64,000 nt of DNA from Zhongshania marina (GCF_002915595.1 NZ_PQGG01000038.1:1-64000); one strand, 5' to 3'; positions 26,801-34,929 are shown, counted from the first letter of the stretch. Translations and numbers: made by a program. Notes: a model not told the origin generated them from the sequence alone.

Positions 26801-27314
26801 ATATGGGATTATGCGCTCCATTAGTGGCTTGAATGTTTGTCTCACCCTCCATCAAAGTCCCTTCGGACCCGTATGAAACTATTTTGGAAATATTATCGTA
26901 CTCTGTACGGTATTCAGTGCCCGCCGCACCGTATTCACCGTTAACTGCGATTAAACGCTGTCCGTCTATACAAAACTGATCATCGTCATCGAAGTTAATA
27001 CCATCATGATATCCATCACGAAAGATAGTCGTAGAGCATCGATGTATGGAAGAAAGTCCTGCAATATCAAATCCCATTCCTACCACACCATTTCCGCCAT
27101 TACTGCTATAAGTAATCGCAATGTCTGGCTTCATACCCTGCACACCCGCAGGCAAATTTACTGGTATATTATATTGGGCACTGCCATCATTTCCGACATC
27201 ATACTGCCCCGAAACAGCGCTAGCTACCATCGTGGCAGCGTGCGATTCCATGGTGAACCCAATAAGTAGCGTAAGAATATTCAGGGCAATGCATCGAGAA
27301 AAGAGTCGGGCCAT
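20805..27314 (-). CDS. SpvB/TcdB-Rhs family polymorphic toxin, 2169 aa
   Basis: Sec-type signal peptide (to about residue 27). An SpvB-like N-terminus follows (GQYDVGNDGSAQYNIPVNLP, ITYSSNGGNGVVGMGFDIAG). FG-GAP/VCBS-type repeats lie at about 395-715 (DVNGDGRDDL, DVDGDGRKDL, DFNGDGLDDV, DVNGDSLPDL), then a TcdB-like middle and many Rhs/YD repeats. The Rhs core end is at about 1765-1880 ([39 protein letters not shown]). The last 290 residues are a variable tip with a Gly/Ala-rich region and a unique C-terminus ending in NQVCTEYAKNSGVTCY. The Rhs shell normally encloses the tip and releases it by self-cleavage. Start has AAGGA 9 nt upstream. The tip's activity is not recognisable. Confidence 0.85.
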   Translation of the reverse strand: MARLFSRCIALNILTLLIGFTMESHAATMVASAVSGQYDVGNDGSAQYNIPVNLPAGVQGMKPDIAITYSSNGGNGVVGMGFDIAGLSSIHRCSTTIFRDGYHDGINFDDDDQFCIDGQRLIAVNGEYGAAGTEYRTEYDNISKIVSYGSEGTLMEGETNIQATNGAHNPIWFKVWTADGRVHIYGDESNVSSNARASVERTFYTCPIAGSVILGGPSDSYFVCYSPTGQLENPVVNVESRSYEWRVAESVDRFDNKIQYYYHDDDENGEYLIGHINYNFVGTEPQNEVKFLYETRPDTSYGFFAGQRNRHTMRLKSVTGLTTATTLGVKQREMKLTYTTNAATGESRVASVQECVSYWCAPATYFTWDDGQPGFSAQAVNSGSSEDGGNQNPHVMDVNGDGRDDLVQSYGGYWRILLSNGGGLITQTTAIASSNPATSHSFRYNDDLKEDLLVDYGGVWHVLQATTTTPQTYTFQWGGQPVTVTIPGGPNFTKISTGINVSNASTTRLMDVDGDGRKDLVYYDNSQGFTWVRFLGKGANGGFGDPQITNLYYNFVNGKVWIADFNGDGLDDVLQQITSSSWGVYYSQGGPVFKYRSGFGGPDGFSGMKVADVNGDSLPDLITRYDSKIWFRINTGHGFTEPTIAYPSNIFGNSQWDNALVYDYNADGQADILFSYGNQWGVLTSNGTTMSYTATGIPSTGWDWGPQVADITGNGMSDLILAISNTWQVRLHNNERPDYLAKVSNGMGVETEFEYRFLNDPTDPYFYDRGSDAVYPLVNVQNASYLVSKVSQSNGIGGKNSNSYRYKKLLIHQEGLGNLGFEQVKIINNDTGIETVSTFSQDYENLLQGTLKEVTTTSPLTGSTLSKTENQWSVNYLCAGGDGSDCTDGPTDIDTVRYFRSVLKTTVTKKDLNGAFLHKEVVTNPSVADIYYEVDNSSRVMVSKVYSSASATTPIRTTTTTSKYKNDTTNWLMGMLTSSSVTTVVPNKPALTRTSEFDYDTVGSNPTGRKMAERIMKPGTSTALHTTRYGINEAGQTSVDSFGHNLAVTVSGPDFASRTSKVTYDNTGRYVMTETNALGQSVSHEYLDDSSAGAGLRTRTTDANGLVSAFAYDYFRRLRQSAVLYGTANQVIANTFYLNCSSSTEFCPSDPTWTAEYYIQSLGADGSESHEYFDKLGRTLRKAVLGFASGSEEWILMDYEYDAKGHNVKVSEPYKAGTGSPSWNTIVYDQLGRPVTTVNADGRYDTVNYNGLTVISTMNIYGWPQKKTETRDSLGNLIQVKDTANRLLQYEYDAFGQMTAITPVTLSPATTISYDVLGRKSSMDDPDKGVWSYTYNGLGQLITQTNALGKTTCSAYDKLGRKVKRIDAYTGTKPSIGNVGQTAQSTNQCAGNTANVETTTWQFDTASGAGIGKLHWVKSPNGYQQTATYDSFGRGTQLAEKISGVTYYSNTTYDSLNRVATVQYPGPSNRLTIENVYNNRGYLSALKNAANNEVYYTVNAQDARGNIVNALLGNGLTTQHQYDAATGYLEQVVTQNALLDYRQNQEFSFDKLGNLYQRIDHVNGFEEDFVYDVLNRLFTTKADFGNGEEQVVDIRYDPLGNIISKTGVGVYTYGSTCSNGGAGPHAVCQITGGGIGSKNTNYSYDLNGNMLSGDGRSITWNLFDKPTFISQGTTNKTTMGYGADRQLITRMDETAAGISNTVFVGGLYEKVTLPNGDIKERHYVGGNTIVTYKNRTANSAGTVDTRYLHKDHIGSTVLITDENGEEVESFSFDPWGKRRATTLAEIQSILGSWSTLSAYQKGNLTISALTLSSDITNKGFTGHEQLDGVNLIHMGGRVYDAEIGRFLSADPFVGDSTNLQALNRYSYVENNPLSYTDPSGFFLKKLVKKIGNAIGKAHKAVADAFLSAHKKFFREIGRVEGLSTAISIGLGIVCNGAAAACVAAFNAAMTAANGGTIEQVITGAAVGYIAGEFTTQLGVAFDAGNVGNVGAAMFVGGSVAKAQGGKFIDGVKGAAVGAAIGYGIHRILNPEPANSGFSTDEDGERYFLDSDGNRAYPDRFLNEDGNPLLAMNLEERILLDKVFYGDEQAGIMACSPYIDCMKAVEAGYGPDIIDNPNWETIVDKSNSILRKSWKFFKNPSVGFGISVGEKVNANQVCTEYAKNSGVTCY

Positions 27315-27509
27315 GTCGGCAGTCCTTTGCTAAAATAAGTTGGCATTTTTATCAGCGAATCAATGTTCTATCTATATGTCGCTAGTCGCGGATGATTCAC
27401 TAAAACGCAAATGAGCCGCAATACGCGTTTTCCCCTAGTGGCTCTCGCATTTGAATTGTGAAAAACTCAGTTTTATAAACCAATGCCTCGTTCTGAAAGG
27501 ACTCGGAAA

Positions 27510-28040
27510 ATGAAAAAAGTGTGTTTCACCAATATTGTAATTTCGACTTTCACCGCAGCTTGCCTATTCACCATAGCCAGCAGCTCCCTATACGCCGCTG
27601 AAAAAGATAGAAATCGTCAAGCAGAAAAATTGGAAGCAAAAGGCATCGAGACGCTTCCTATTCAAGCCTTGATGGACATATACGGAGCGTGTTTACGCTC
27701 AGCGCTCAGCATTGAAGAAAGCGGATTGGAAAGTCTCGCTAAGAGTTCGGCAAAAAAAGAAATAAAGAAGAGTGACCTCAATCGTCACTGCCAAGATGAA
27801 CGCAAAGAACTTAGCAAGCGAACTACAGGTCAATTCGTTGATAAACTAGACGACCTTTTTGAAAAGGAAGCTAATGTCTATTTGCAAGTGAATACCGGTA
27901 AAAAAGATACCAAGCACGGCACTGAAAGCCTCGCTATCGCATCGCCTGTAAGCAAAGATCTCACACCAAAAGCACAGGCTAAACCAAAGATCGGCCGAGA
28001 AATGACGGATGTTAGTGCAGGCCCATTGGTCAGCCAATAG
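27510..28040 (+). CDS. secreted hypothetical protein, 176 aa
   Basis: Signal peptide (MKKVCFTNIVISTFTAAC ... LYAAE). The mature protein is charged and helical, with Cys at LMDIYGACLRS and LNRHCQDER, and a disordered C-terminus rich in Lys, Ala and Pro. AAAGGA precedes the ATG. It is divergent from the rhs gene and convergent with gspM. Unrecognised; periplasmic. Confidence 0.5.
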   Translation: MKKVCFTNIVISTFTAACLFTIASSSLYAAEKDRNRQAEKLEAKGIETLPIQALMDIYGACLRSALSIEESGLESLAKSSAKKEIKKSDLNRHCQDERKELSKRTTGQFVDKLDDLFEKEANVYLQVNTGKKDTKHGTESLAIASPVSKDLTPKAQAKPKIGREMTDVSAGPLVSQ

Positions 28041-28068
28041 CCTAACTGATTACTTTCAGTCATCTCAA

Positions 28069-28572
28069 TTATCGCGCCTCCTGGAGCGCCAATCTTGCTC
28101 GCGCCATACCCGGTTCGGTACGAATTATTGACGCATCCACTGTTATAATATGGTGCTCACTCTGAAGCCGAAAGATAAATTGAAAAAGCTGATCAACGTC
28201 TCCAGGCTCGACCATCACTTGCACACCACCCTCTCGAAAATCTGAGCGGATTAGGCGAATTTGGTTCTGTGTGGCCGCCTGATTCACCCGTGAAAGTAGC
28301 GATTGGCGCTGAAAGTCACTTTGGGAAGCCTCAACGGAGGTTTGGATCTTTTCAAGGGTAGGCGCTGCGCCAGCAAACCACCTAGCCTCTTCCCGTGCAT
28401 TTTCATACATTGCTCTTGCTTCTGTGAAGGCGCTATATGCTTGATTCAACAACAGCATTGCCAACAAGCAGCCGCACCCCATCAACCACTGTGCCTTTGA
28501 TGCACTACGAAGCATGTCGGTAGTTGCATCTAATGCCAAATTTAGCTTGAGGTTTTTTCTAAGGTTGATCAC
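28069..28572 (-). CDS. gspM: type II secretion system protein GspM
   Basis: 167 aa. Short cytoplasmic N-terminus, one membrane helix (WLMGCGCLLAMLLLNQAYSAF), then a periplasmic coiled coil and a ferredoxin-like domain (RLIRSDFREGGVQVMVEPGDVDQLFQFIFRLQ), the standard GspM plan. It forms the inner-membrane platform with GspL. The start overlaps the gspL stop by 4 bp (ATGA), the usual L-M order. Confidence 0.75.
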   Translation of the reverse strand: MINLRKNLKLNLALDATTDMLRSASKAQWLMGCGCLLAMLLLNQAYSAFTEARAMYENAREEARWFAGAAPTLEKIQTSVEASQSDFQRQSLLSRVNQAATQNQIRLIRSDFREGGVQVMVEPGDVDQLFQFIFRLQSEHHIITVDASIIRTEPGMARARLALQEAR

Positions 28573-29822
28573 ATTGCCGCCCCTGCGCGCACCCGAAATC
28601 TAATGACTTGCGCTCCACTTTCTCCTCCCGCATCACTAACAGAAACGATATCCGCCACGTAACCATCCGACCGGAATGCTACTAGCATTGCCTCCGCTAA
28701 CGGCACCGATAATTCGTCAATATCCACATAGGCTTCTCTATTATCAGCCGAGTATTGGATTTGCTTCAGGAGCGGGCCCATTAAATTTGCCGCCTGCCAC
28801 GCGGAAGTTATATCGGCAAGAATCTCTGCGAACGGAAGTACATTTTTTTTGTTTTGCTGCGCTGTATTATAAGCGGCTATTCTCAATTCAGATGCGCGGC
28901 GCACATTAAGCCTAGGGATTGGCTCAGGAAATAATACTTGATAAGCAGAGCGTGTTTCTGCTTGAACTGCCTGAGCGCGACTCTCTAGTTGATTAGCCAT
29001 GAGCACAAAATATATTGCCAGTATCCCCGCCACACCCGTTGTTATTCCAGCAACGCGCTGCCCCCAGCCAAGGCGCTTCTGTCGGTGTATTGGTGTAAGA
29101 TCGCCTTGAAGTAAATTGACAGCATTAGACCTCTGAGCCATGCAGGCAATCCATGTATCAAAGTGCGATTCGCCAATCATGTGAACCTGATCTGGCGAGA
29201 ACTTAGCCGCCCACTCTGGCTTAGCTTCTCGAAGGTAAACACTCACCTGCTCTGGCGAAAATTTCATCAGATAATCTTCTAGCTGCGAAACGGCAGACTC
29301 TGGCCAATTGGCGCCTTCATGCCCATGGCGCATGAGAACGCGAGTACCGTCAATTGCTAGCGTAAGATTCTTTTCATTGGGTAGAATATCTATCTCAGTA
29401 ACCACCTCATCAAGCGGAATGCCCATTTCGGCAAAGCGGGCCACAATGTTAAGCAATAACGAATAGTCGCTTACACGAATTGCACACTCGCCACTATCAT
29501 CGGGGGAGCCGACAGCAATACTCTGCTTGTCAGGATTTTCCACCAGCAGGTCTTCTACCGCATACCCCAAAGCCGACTGATATTTTTTCATCTTGGCATG
29601 TGGTAAAAAACGCGCCAAATGGGTTACAAATATTGCTGGGAGGACAGCGATGATGCGCGCGTATTCTTCCGCTGGGAGAAATGATGTTAGTTCTGTCAGC
29701 TCAATAGTGTCATCCCATTCCCCGTCTGCATGGAAGACAACCGCCGTTGCCACTCCCGGCTTACCTCGCACCCACTGCGTATCAGGGACGATGATTAACG
29801 ACTTCAATTTTTCGGCCAGCAT
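28569..29822 (-). CDS. gspL: type II secretion system protein GspL
   Basis: 417 aa. Actin-like cytoplasmic domain (FLPHAKMKKYQSALGYAVEDLLVEN, VTEIDILPNEKNLTLAIDG), the conserved NLLQGDL before the membrane helix (about 260-280), and a periplasmic ferredoxin-like domain. GspL recruits the ATPase GspE to the inner membrane and binds GspM. It is transcribed away from gspC; the 130-bp gap holds palindromes that could be operators. Confidence 0.8.
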   Translation of the reverse strand: MLAEKLKSLIIVPDTQWVRGKPGVATAVVFHADGEWDDTIELTELTSFLPAEEYARIIAVLPAIFVTHLARFLPHAKMKKYQSALGYAVEDLLVENPDKQSIAVGSPDDSGECAIRVSDYSLLLNIVARFAEMGIPLDEVVTEIDILPNEKNLTLAIDGTRVLMRHGHEGANWPESAVSQLEDYLMKFSPEQVSVYLREAKPEWAAKFSPDQVHMIGESHFDTWIACMAQRSNAVNLLQGDLTPIHRQKRLGWGQRVAGITTGVAGILAIYFVLMANQLESRAQAVQAETRSAYQVLFPEPIPRLNVRRASELRIAAYNTAQQNKKNVLPFAEILADITSAWQAANLMGPLLKQIQYSADNREAYVDIDELSVPLAEAMLVAFRSDGYVADIVSVSDAGGESGAQVIRFRVRAGAAM

Positions 29823-29892
29823 ATCATTTTCTCGCTCGCTAGGGCCTTGTAAGAATGTACCACACTAGTAAAATCCCTTATCACTGTAGTAG

Positions 29893-29904
29893 GTCCAATT
29901 GGAC
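29893..29904. promoter_or_regulatory. palindrome GTCCAATTGGAC between gspL and gspC
   Basis: Perfect 12-bp palindrome in the middle of the divergent promoter region, followed by GTAC-AAT-GTAC at 29915-29925. A likely operator for both transcription units; the binding protein is unknown. An 11/12 copy lies at about 51116. Confidence 0.4.
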
Positions 29905-29952
29905 ATAACACACGGTACAATGTACAAAATATATTAGGTTGGATACAGTATC

Positions 29953-30627
29953 ATGGCTGGAGAGCAATCTTACCACCGACAACAGATTATCCCCATCACG
30001 CTCGGCCTAAGCGCGCTTGTCGCGCTGCTCGTCTTGGTTGCACATTATCATCTCCAGAGTATTTTGAATGATACGAACCTATCAAGTATTACAGAGCCTC
30101 TATATGACCAACTGAACTTGGCAGAAAGCGAGCAAACAGTGCATGGAAATACTAAATTGATGGATTTGAATTCCTACAGTCAATTAGCACTAATGGGCAC
30201 CAAAGCTATCCCATTGGAACCAGAGCCTATGCTCGAATCCATACCAGAAACAGAACTCTCTCTGTCTTTAGCAGGTGTATTTGCCAGCTCAACTCAAGGT
30301 CAATCTGCGGCGTTGATCAGCATCAATGGGGAGCCAGCCAAATACTACCGTAGTGGGATGGAGATTCAACCGGGTCTTGAATTAATTGAGATTCACCCAG
30401 GTAAAGTGACCTTACGTAATCAAGGACGATATGAAAAACTGGCATTCAACGTGGTTTCAATTTGGTCAGAGAGTACGGCTGTGTCAGAATCCAGCCAAAA
30501 GCACAACAAGGACGACTCGGAGGTTTCAAACGAGGATGTGGATACACTTGCTGCATATATTGGAGGAGGCAGCGGCATTTCGCGAAATACCTTGGCGGAA
30601 TTGCTACGCAACTCTCCCCCGCGATAA
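29953..30627 (+). CDS. gspC: type II secretion system protein GspC
   Basis: 224 aa. Short N-terminus, membrane helix (IITLG-type, LGLSALVALLVLVAHYHL), linker, then the HR domain (LSLAGVFASSTQGQSAALISINGEPAKYYRSGMEI, VTLRNQGRYEKLAF) that contacts the secretin GspD. The C-terminus lacks a PDZ domain and ends in a short helical tail. Followed by, and overlapping, gspD. Confidence 0.8.
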   Translation: MAGEQSYHRQQIIPITLGLSALVALLVLVAHYHLQSILNDTNLSSITEPLYDQLNLAESEQTVHGNTKLMDLNSYSQLALMGTKAIPLEPEPMLESIPETELSLSLAGVFASSTQGQSAALISINGEPAKYYRSGMEIQPGLELIEIHPGKVTLRNQGRYEKLAFNVVSIWSESTAVSESSQKHNKDDSEVSNEDVDTLAAYIGGGSGISRNTLAELLRNSPPR

Positions 30628-32572
30628 CAATAAAGCAAGGCGAGATAGACGAGCCACTCAGGATGTAATTTTTCAAACACTTTCGTGCTTTTGCCTAGCA
30701 GGCATAATCCTGCTGGGACTTTTCCACCCACTTCCGGCATTTTCTAAAGAAGCCTCAGATAGCCAGATAGCGGTTGAACTTGAAGATGTAGATATCCGAG
30801 ATTTTGTACGGTGGTGCGCTGAAATCACCGGACAAACTATTGTTGTTCACCCACAAGTATCGGGCAAAGTTACGGTTATTTCAGGCAAGCAGATCTCCAG
30901 CGAGGAGGCTTACCAAGTTTTCCTTGCTACGTTGCAAGTACATGGTTTTACTGTTATTCGCAGCGATGACGTTTTAAAAGTAATCCCTTCCGCACAAGCT
31001 AAAGAAAACGAAATCCCTCTGCTCGAAGGGGACTCAAGCGCTCAATCAGAAGATATCGTTGTTAAAATTCTCTCTGTTAGTAGCATTCCTGCTCGAGAGG
31101 TCGTTGAACTGCTAAAACCGATTTCTTCTGCCACAGCTTATTTGGCTGCGTATGCACCAACCAATGCGCTAATCGTTGCCGATCGCCGTTCAAAGGTTTT
31201 ACAGCTAGAAAAAATCATTGGCCGTATTGACCAAGCTGCTGAAATCGAAGTGCAAATAATACCGCTAGTATTTGCCAATGCTGATGAAGTCTCAGCAACC
31301 ATTAGAGAGCTTATCGGTTCAGCTAAGCAGCAGGGAAACGGACCAGAGTTTCGCCTGTCCGTCGATAGACGAAGCAATAGCATTCTGGTATCTGGGGACG
31401 CAATGACTAAAGCACAAGTTCGCGATCTCGTTAATCAGATGGATAAGCCGGTTAAGGGTACTGGCAATACCTCGGTCATTCGTCTTCAATATGCCGAAGC
31501 TGGTAAGTTGGTACCTATTCTTGAAACCGTTAGTGGAAGTATCCAGCGCGGGGAGAAAGATCAGCGTCTAGCGAACGTAGATATTAAAATTAGTGCCCAC
31601 GAGCCCTTAAATTCCCTAATAATCACAGCTCCACCAAGTGTAATGGAAACCATGCGAGCTGTGATCCAAGAGTTAGACGCTAGGCGCGCCCAAGTTCTGG
31701 TTGAAGCAATTATTGTCGAAGTCAGTGAGGACTTAAGTAAAGATCTTGGGGTGGAGTGGCAAACCAACCTTGAAACTGATGACGCCGTTTTCGGATCGGT
31801 CTCGCTCCTACCAAACGCCATTTCCGACACCATTAATATTTCGGGAGGCGCGGCAAGTGGCGGCGCGGGGTTATCACTAGGGTATTTCAGAAATGGCTCT
31901 TTACGAGCGATGATCAGGGCATTAGAGGGATCGTCTGAAGCCAATATCCTTTCCACACCAAGTATCGTTGCACTAGATAATGAAGAGGCGAAAATATTGG
32001 TGGGGTCAAACGTGCCTTTCGTTACTGGGTCACTGCAACGCGCTGGCGATGAAAATCCTTTCCAAACAATCCAGCGACAAGACATTGGCGTTACTTTAAA
32101 TATACGACCTAGAATCAATAATCGTAATTCACTGACGCTAGATATTTCCCAAAAAGTGGAAAGCATTGGTCAGTCTTCCGTTCAAACCGCCGACATTATC
32201 ACTAATAAGCGGGAATTGAGCACACGCGTATTAATTGAAAATGATGACGTGCTAGTTTTAGGTGGCCTTATCCGTGATGAAGTTATGGAAACCGTAAGTA
32301 AAGTCCCATTTCTCGGCGATATTCCGGTAATAGGCAGAGCTTTTCGTAGTACGAGTAATAGTATGGTCAAACGTAATTTGATGGTATTCATTCACCCGCT
32401 AATTTTGCCTGATCGTGCATCTGGCGTAGCCATCTCAAATGAGCGTTACAATGAAATTAGGGATCAGCAGTTACGTTTTAGAAACCGCGTAGAGACATTC
32501 CTATTACCTGACGCGCTTCCGATATTGCCTGAATTAAAATCGAATACTGTCGATGCTCCAGTTGAACCGTGA
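30536..32572 (+). CDS. gspD: type II secretion system secretin GspD
   Basis: About 678 aa. Signal sequence-like helix (LAGIILLGLFHPLPAFSKEA), N0 domain (VELEDVDIRDFVRWCAEITG), three N-domains (LIVADRRSKVLQLEKIIGRID; RSNSILVSGD; LNSLIITAPP), then the secretin pore (VPFVTGS, VGVTLNIRP-type, LVLGGLIRDE, VPFLGDIPVIGRAFRS). The start is uncertain: no ATG or GTG exists between gspC's stop and the signal helix, so I use the ATG at 30536 inside gspC; a frame extends to 30431. It forms the outer-membrane channel. Confidence 0.85.
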   Translation: MWIHLLHILEEAAAFREIPWRNCYATLPRDNNKARRDRRATQDVIFQTLSCFCLAGIILLGLFHPLPAFSKEASDSQIAVELEDVDIRDFVRWCAEITGQTIVVHPQVSGKVTVISGKQISSEEAYQVFLATLQVHGFTVIRSDDVLKVIPSAQAKENEIPLLEGDSSAQSEDIVVKILSVSSIPAREVVELLKPISSATAYLAAYAPTNALIVADRRSKVLQLEKIIGRIDQAAEIEVQIIPLVFANADEVSATIRELIGSAKQQGNGPEFRLSVDRRSNSILVSGDAMTKAQVRDLVNQMDKPVKGTGNTSVIRLQYAEAGKLVPILETVSGSIQRGEKDQRLANVDIKISAHEPLNSLIITAPPSVMETMRAVIQELDARRAQVLVEAIIVEVSEDLSKDLGVEWQTNLETDDAVFGSVSLLPNAISDTINISGGAASGGAGLSLGYFRNGSLRAMIRALEGSSEANILSTPSIVALDNEEAKILVGSNVPFVTGSLQRAGDENPFQTIQRQDIGVTLNIRPRINNRNSLTLDISQKVESIGQSSVQTADIITNKRELSTRVLIENDDVLVLGGLIRDEVMETVSKVPFLGDIPVIGRAFRSTSNSMVKRNLMVFIHPLILPDRASGVAISNERYNEIRDQQLRFRNRVETFLLPDALPILPELKSNTVDAPVEP

Positions 32573-32573
32573 C

Positions 32574-34073
32574 ATGTCACCTGCCTTATCGGAAGGGGAG
32601 GTTATTCTTCCCTACAGTTATGCTAAAAGGCATCAAGCCATACTGCTCGCCGCCCCAAATTCAACACACTATAAACTAATCTTTCATCAATTCCCGGAAC
32701 TACCTGTTCTAAATGAAATTCAACGGATTGACGTCAGCCCATTGGTCATGGAACAGGTACCAGAGCAAGTATTTGAAAATCTTCTCGTTTCCTTATATCA
32801 GCAGCACAGCGCCAAATCCCTTCAGGAGTCTTCTGGTTTAACTGACAATTTGGATTTGCAGTCGCTTGAGGACGCTATTCCTGATGCAACCGAAGTTCTG
32901 GCTCAAGAAGATGACGCGCCAATAATTAAATTGATAAGCGCCTTAATCGCAGAGGCCATTCGTCTTCGTGCATCTGACATTCACCTAACGACGAATGAAA
33001 ATAAATTAGACGTAAAGTTCAGAATTGATGGCCGCCTGAAACAAACCCTTGAACTAGATAGGGCGCTCTCCCAAATAGTCGTTTCACGAATCAAGGTAAT
33101 GGCAAAGCTGGATATTGCTGAAAAACGTGTTCCTCAAGATGGCCGTATTAGTATTCGCATTGGCGGCAGAGATGTAGATCTACGAATTTCGACTCTTCCT
33201 GCAAGTTTTGGTGAAAGAGTAGTAATGCGTATTCTTGATAAGAATGCTGGACGTTTCGCGTTAGAAGGCCTAGGACTCACCGAACAAAACCTGACGTCAT
33301 TTAAAAATATATTAAAGTTACCTCACGGAATTGTGCTTATTACTGGGCCCACTGGGTCAGGAAAAAGTACAACACTGTATTCAGGACTATCACATATCAA
33401 TAATGGTGAAAGAAATATCCTCACTATTGAAGATCCGCTGGAATACCGCTTGGATGGGATCAGCCAAACGCAGGTGAACTTAAAGACCGGGATGACGTTT
33501 GCAAAAGGCCTACGCTCGATGCTTCGTCAAGACCCTGACGTCATCATGGTTGGGGAAATTCGGGATGAGGATACAATCCGTGTTGCTATTCAAGCGAGCC
33601 TTACAGGACATCTAGTACTATCTACTCTTCACACAAACACCGCGATTGGTGCCATCACACGATTAGAAGATATGGGCGTTGAACCCTACCTAATAGCCTC
33701 GACCCTTAGTGCAGTCATCGCTCAACGATTGGTGAGGGTATTATGCTTAAACTGCCGACAACCGTGCCTACCCGAGGAACTCCCAGATAACCTGCTACGT
33801 GATATTCCGGGTGCGACACCAACAATTTATAAGCCCAACCACGATGGTTGCGAGGTTTGTCAAGCAGATGGCTACAAAGGTCGGACGGCCATCTACGAAG
33901 TAGTTGCAATAAACGTTCAGCTACGGAAGTTAATTCATGACCGGCGATCGGAAGCAGAGCTTTTGGAAGAAGCTAGCAAATCTCGCGCGAGCCTTTATGA
34001 AGACGGTCTAAGAAAGGTGATTGAGGGTGTAACCAGCATAGATGAGGTGCTGCGAGTCACTCGATTTGAATGA
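32574..34073 (+). CDS. gspE: type II secretion system ATPase GspE
   Basis: 499 aa. An N-terminal domain binds GspL. The ATPase core has Walker A GPTGSGKSTT, an Asp box, MVGEIRDEDT (Walker B), a His box STLHTNTA and QRLVRVLC. A tetracysteine zinc knob follows (CLNC ... CEVC). It powers pseudopilus assembly. The start is the ATG one base after the gspD stop; an overlapping ATG at 32553 is possible. No gspF follows, so the operon ends here in this window. Confidence 0.9.
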   Translation: MSPALSEGEVILPYSYAKRHQAILLAAPNSTHYKLIFHQFPELPVLNEIQRIDVSPLVMEQVPEQVFENLLVSLYQQHSAKSLQESSGLTDNLDLQSLEDAIPDATEVLAQEDDAPIIKLISALIAEAIRLRASDIHLTTNENKLDVKFRIDGRLKQTLELDRALSQIVVSRIKVMAKLDIAEKRVPQDGRISIRIGGRDVDLRISTLPASFGERVVMRILDKNAGRFALEGLGLTEQNLTSFKNILKLPHGIVLITGPTGSGKSTTLYSGLSHINNGERNILTIEDPLEYRLDGISQTQVNLKTGMTFAKGLRSMLRQDPDVIMVGEIRDEDTIRVAIQASLTGHLVLSTLHTNTAIGAITRLEDMGVEPYLIASTLSAVIAQRLVRVLCLNCRQPCLPEELPDNLLRDIPGATPTIYKPNHDGCEVCQADGYKGRTAIYEVVAINVQLRKLIHDRRSEAELLEEASKSRASLYEDGLRKVIEGVTSIDEVLRVTRFE

Positions 34074-34335
34074 CTGAATCGACTGCATGCCGGATTACTG
34101 TCGTTTTGCCCTTCCTATTAGCTCTTCATACTCAGCCATATCTACTAAATCTATGAGGCCAAGAATGTACACCGTAGAACATTTTCAACAAGCCCGTTAC
34201 TGACACCAGCCAAACTAACGACCCGATTCAGACTATTTCGTGAGATGCGGCCATAACGGCGAACGATTCAGTTAATCAAAAGTATGGGTTCGTCCGCGAG
34301 ACTTGCTACAAGTCCTGTGTCTTGCGCCACTAGTA
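34074..34335. other. gene-poor stretch after gspE with a possible remnant
   Basis: Where gspF would be expected there is no GspF-like frame. On the minus strand a short frame (VYILGLIDLVDMAEYEELIG, ending KRQ at about 34104) looks like the C-terminus of a lost gene, closed upstream by a stop. Nothing else is supportable. Confidence 0.35.
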
Positions 34336-34914
34336 TTATTTTCGATCTTGATTTCGTAACGCTTCAGCAGCTGCGGGATCTACTTTCATATCAAAACCTT
34401 TGTGATGAAAAAGTGTTGGGCCTAAGTTGATCTTGTTTTTTCCCATAATCATATCGAAAAGGTAGCGAGCGGAAACGACCTGAATCTTTTCTTTCAGTAG
34501 CGCCTTTATTTGCTGTGCGTTGAATTGCTGGAAGGCATAAACCTCGGTCTTGAAGTCAATAAGACTGTCAACTTCATGCCCTAGAAAGCTACCATCAGAA
34601 AGTACAAACGCATTAACGTTCACATAACCATCTGCGCGACCGCCGTTGCGTGAGCTCACATTAATGACACACATAGCTTTAATCATTAGCCCAATCTTTT
34701 CACCGTGGATTGGAAGCGGCTTATTATGTCTTTCAATTCTTTCCTTGACCCATCCAACCATCTCATCCTTTTTCACATCTGCTAGTCGATGGCAACCCTC
34801 GGTAGCGTCAACTCTAAAACTAATGTATGGCCACGGCTCTTGGCTCTGATCAGCATTGGTGGTGATGCTGAGGGTCGTGGTGACAATAAGTAGTGAAAGG
34901 CGAATCCATCGCAT
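34336..34914 (-). CDS. secreted hypothetical protein, 192 aa
   Basis: Signal peptide (MRWIRLSLLIVTTTLSITTNAD). The mature protein has YISFRVDATEGCHRL, then GLMIKAMCVINVSSRNGG, VNVNAFVLSDGS and a basic C-terminus. Two Cys may pair. Unknown family. Its start lies 15 bp after the stop of the 115-aa secreted protein, so the two are probably co-transcribed. Confidence 0.5.
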   Translation of the reverse strand: MRWIRLSLLIVTTTLSITTNADQSQEPWPYISFRVDATEGCHRLADVKKDEMVGWVKERIERHNKPLPIHGEKIGLMIKAMCVINVSSRNGGRADGYVNVNAFVLSDGSFLGHEVDSLIDFKTEVYAFQQFNAQQIKALLKEKIQVVSARYLFDMIMGKNKINLGPTLFHHKGFDMKVDPAAAEALRNQDRK

Positions 34915-34929
34915 GTTGCTCTCCAGTAT

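Noticed and set aside
31561-32166. 201-aa minus-strand ORF inside gspD
   Set aside because: Shadow of a clearly recognisable secretin domain on the plus strand.
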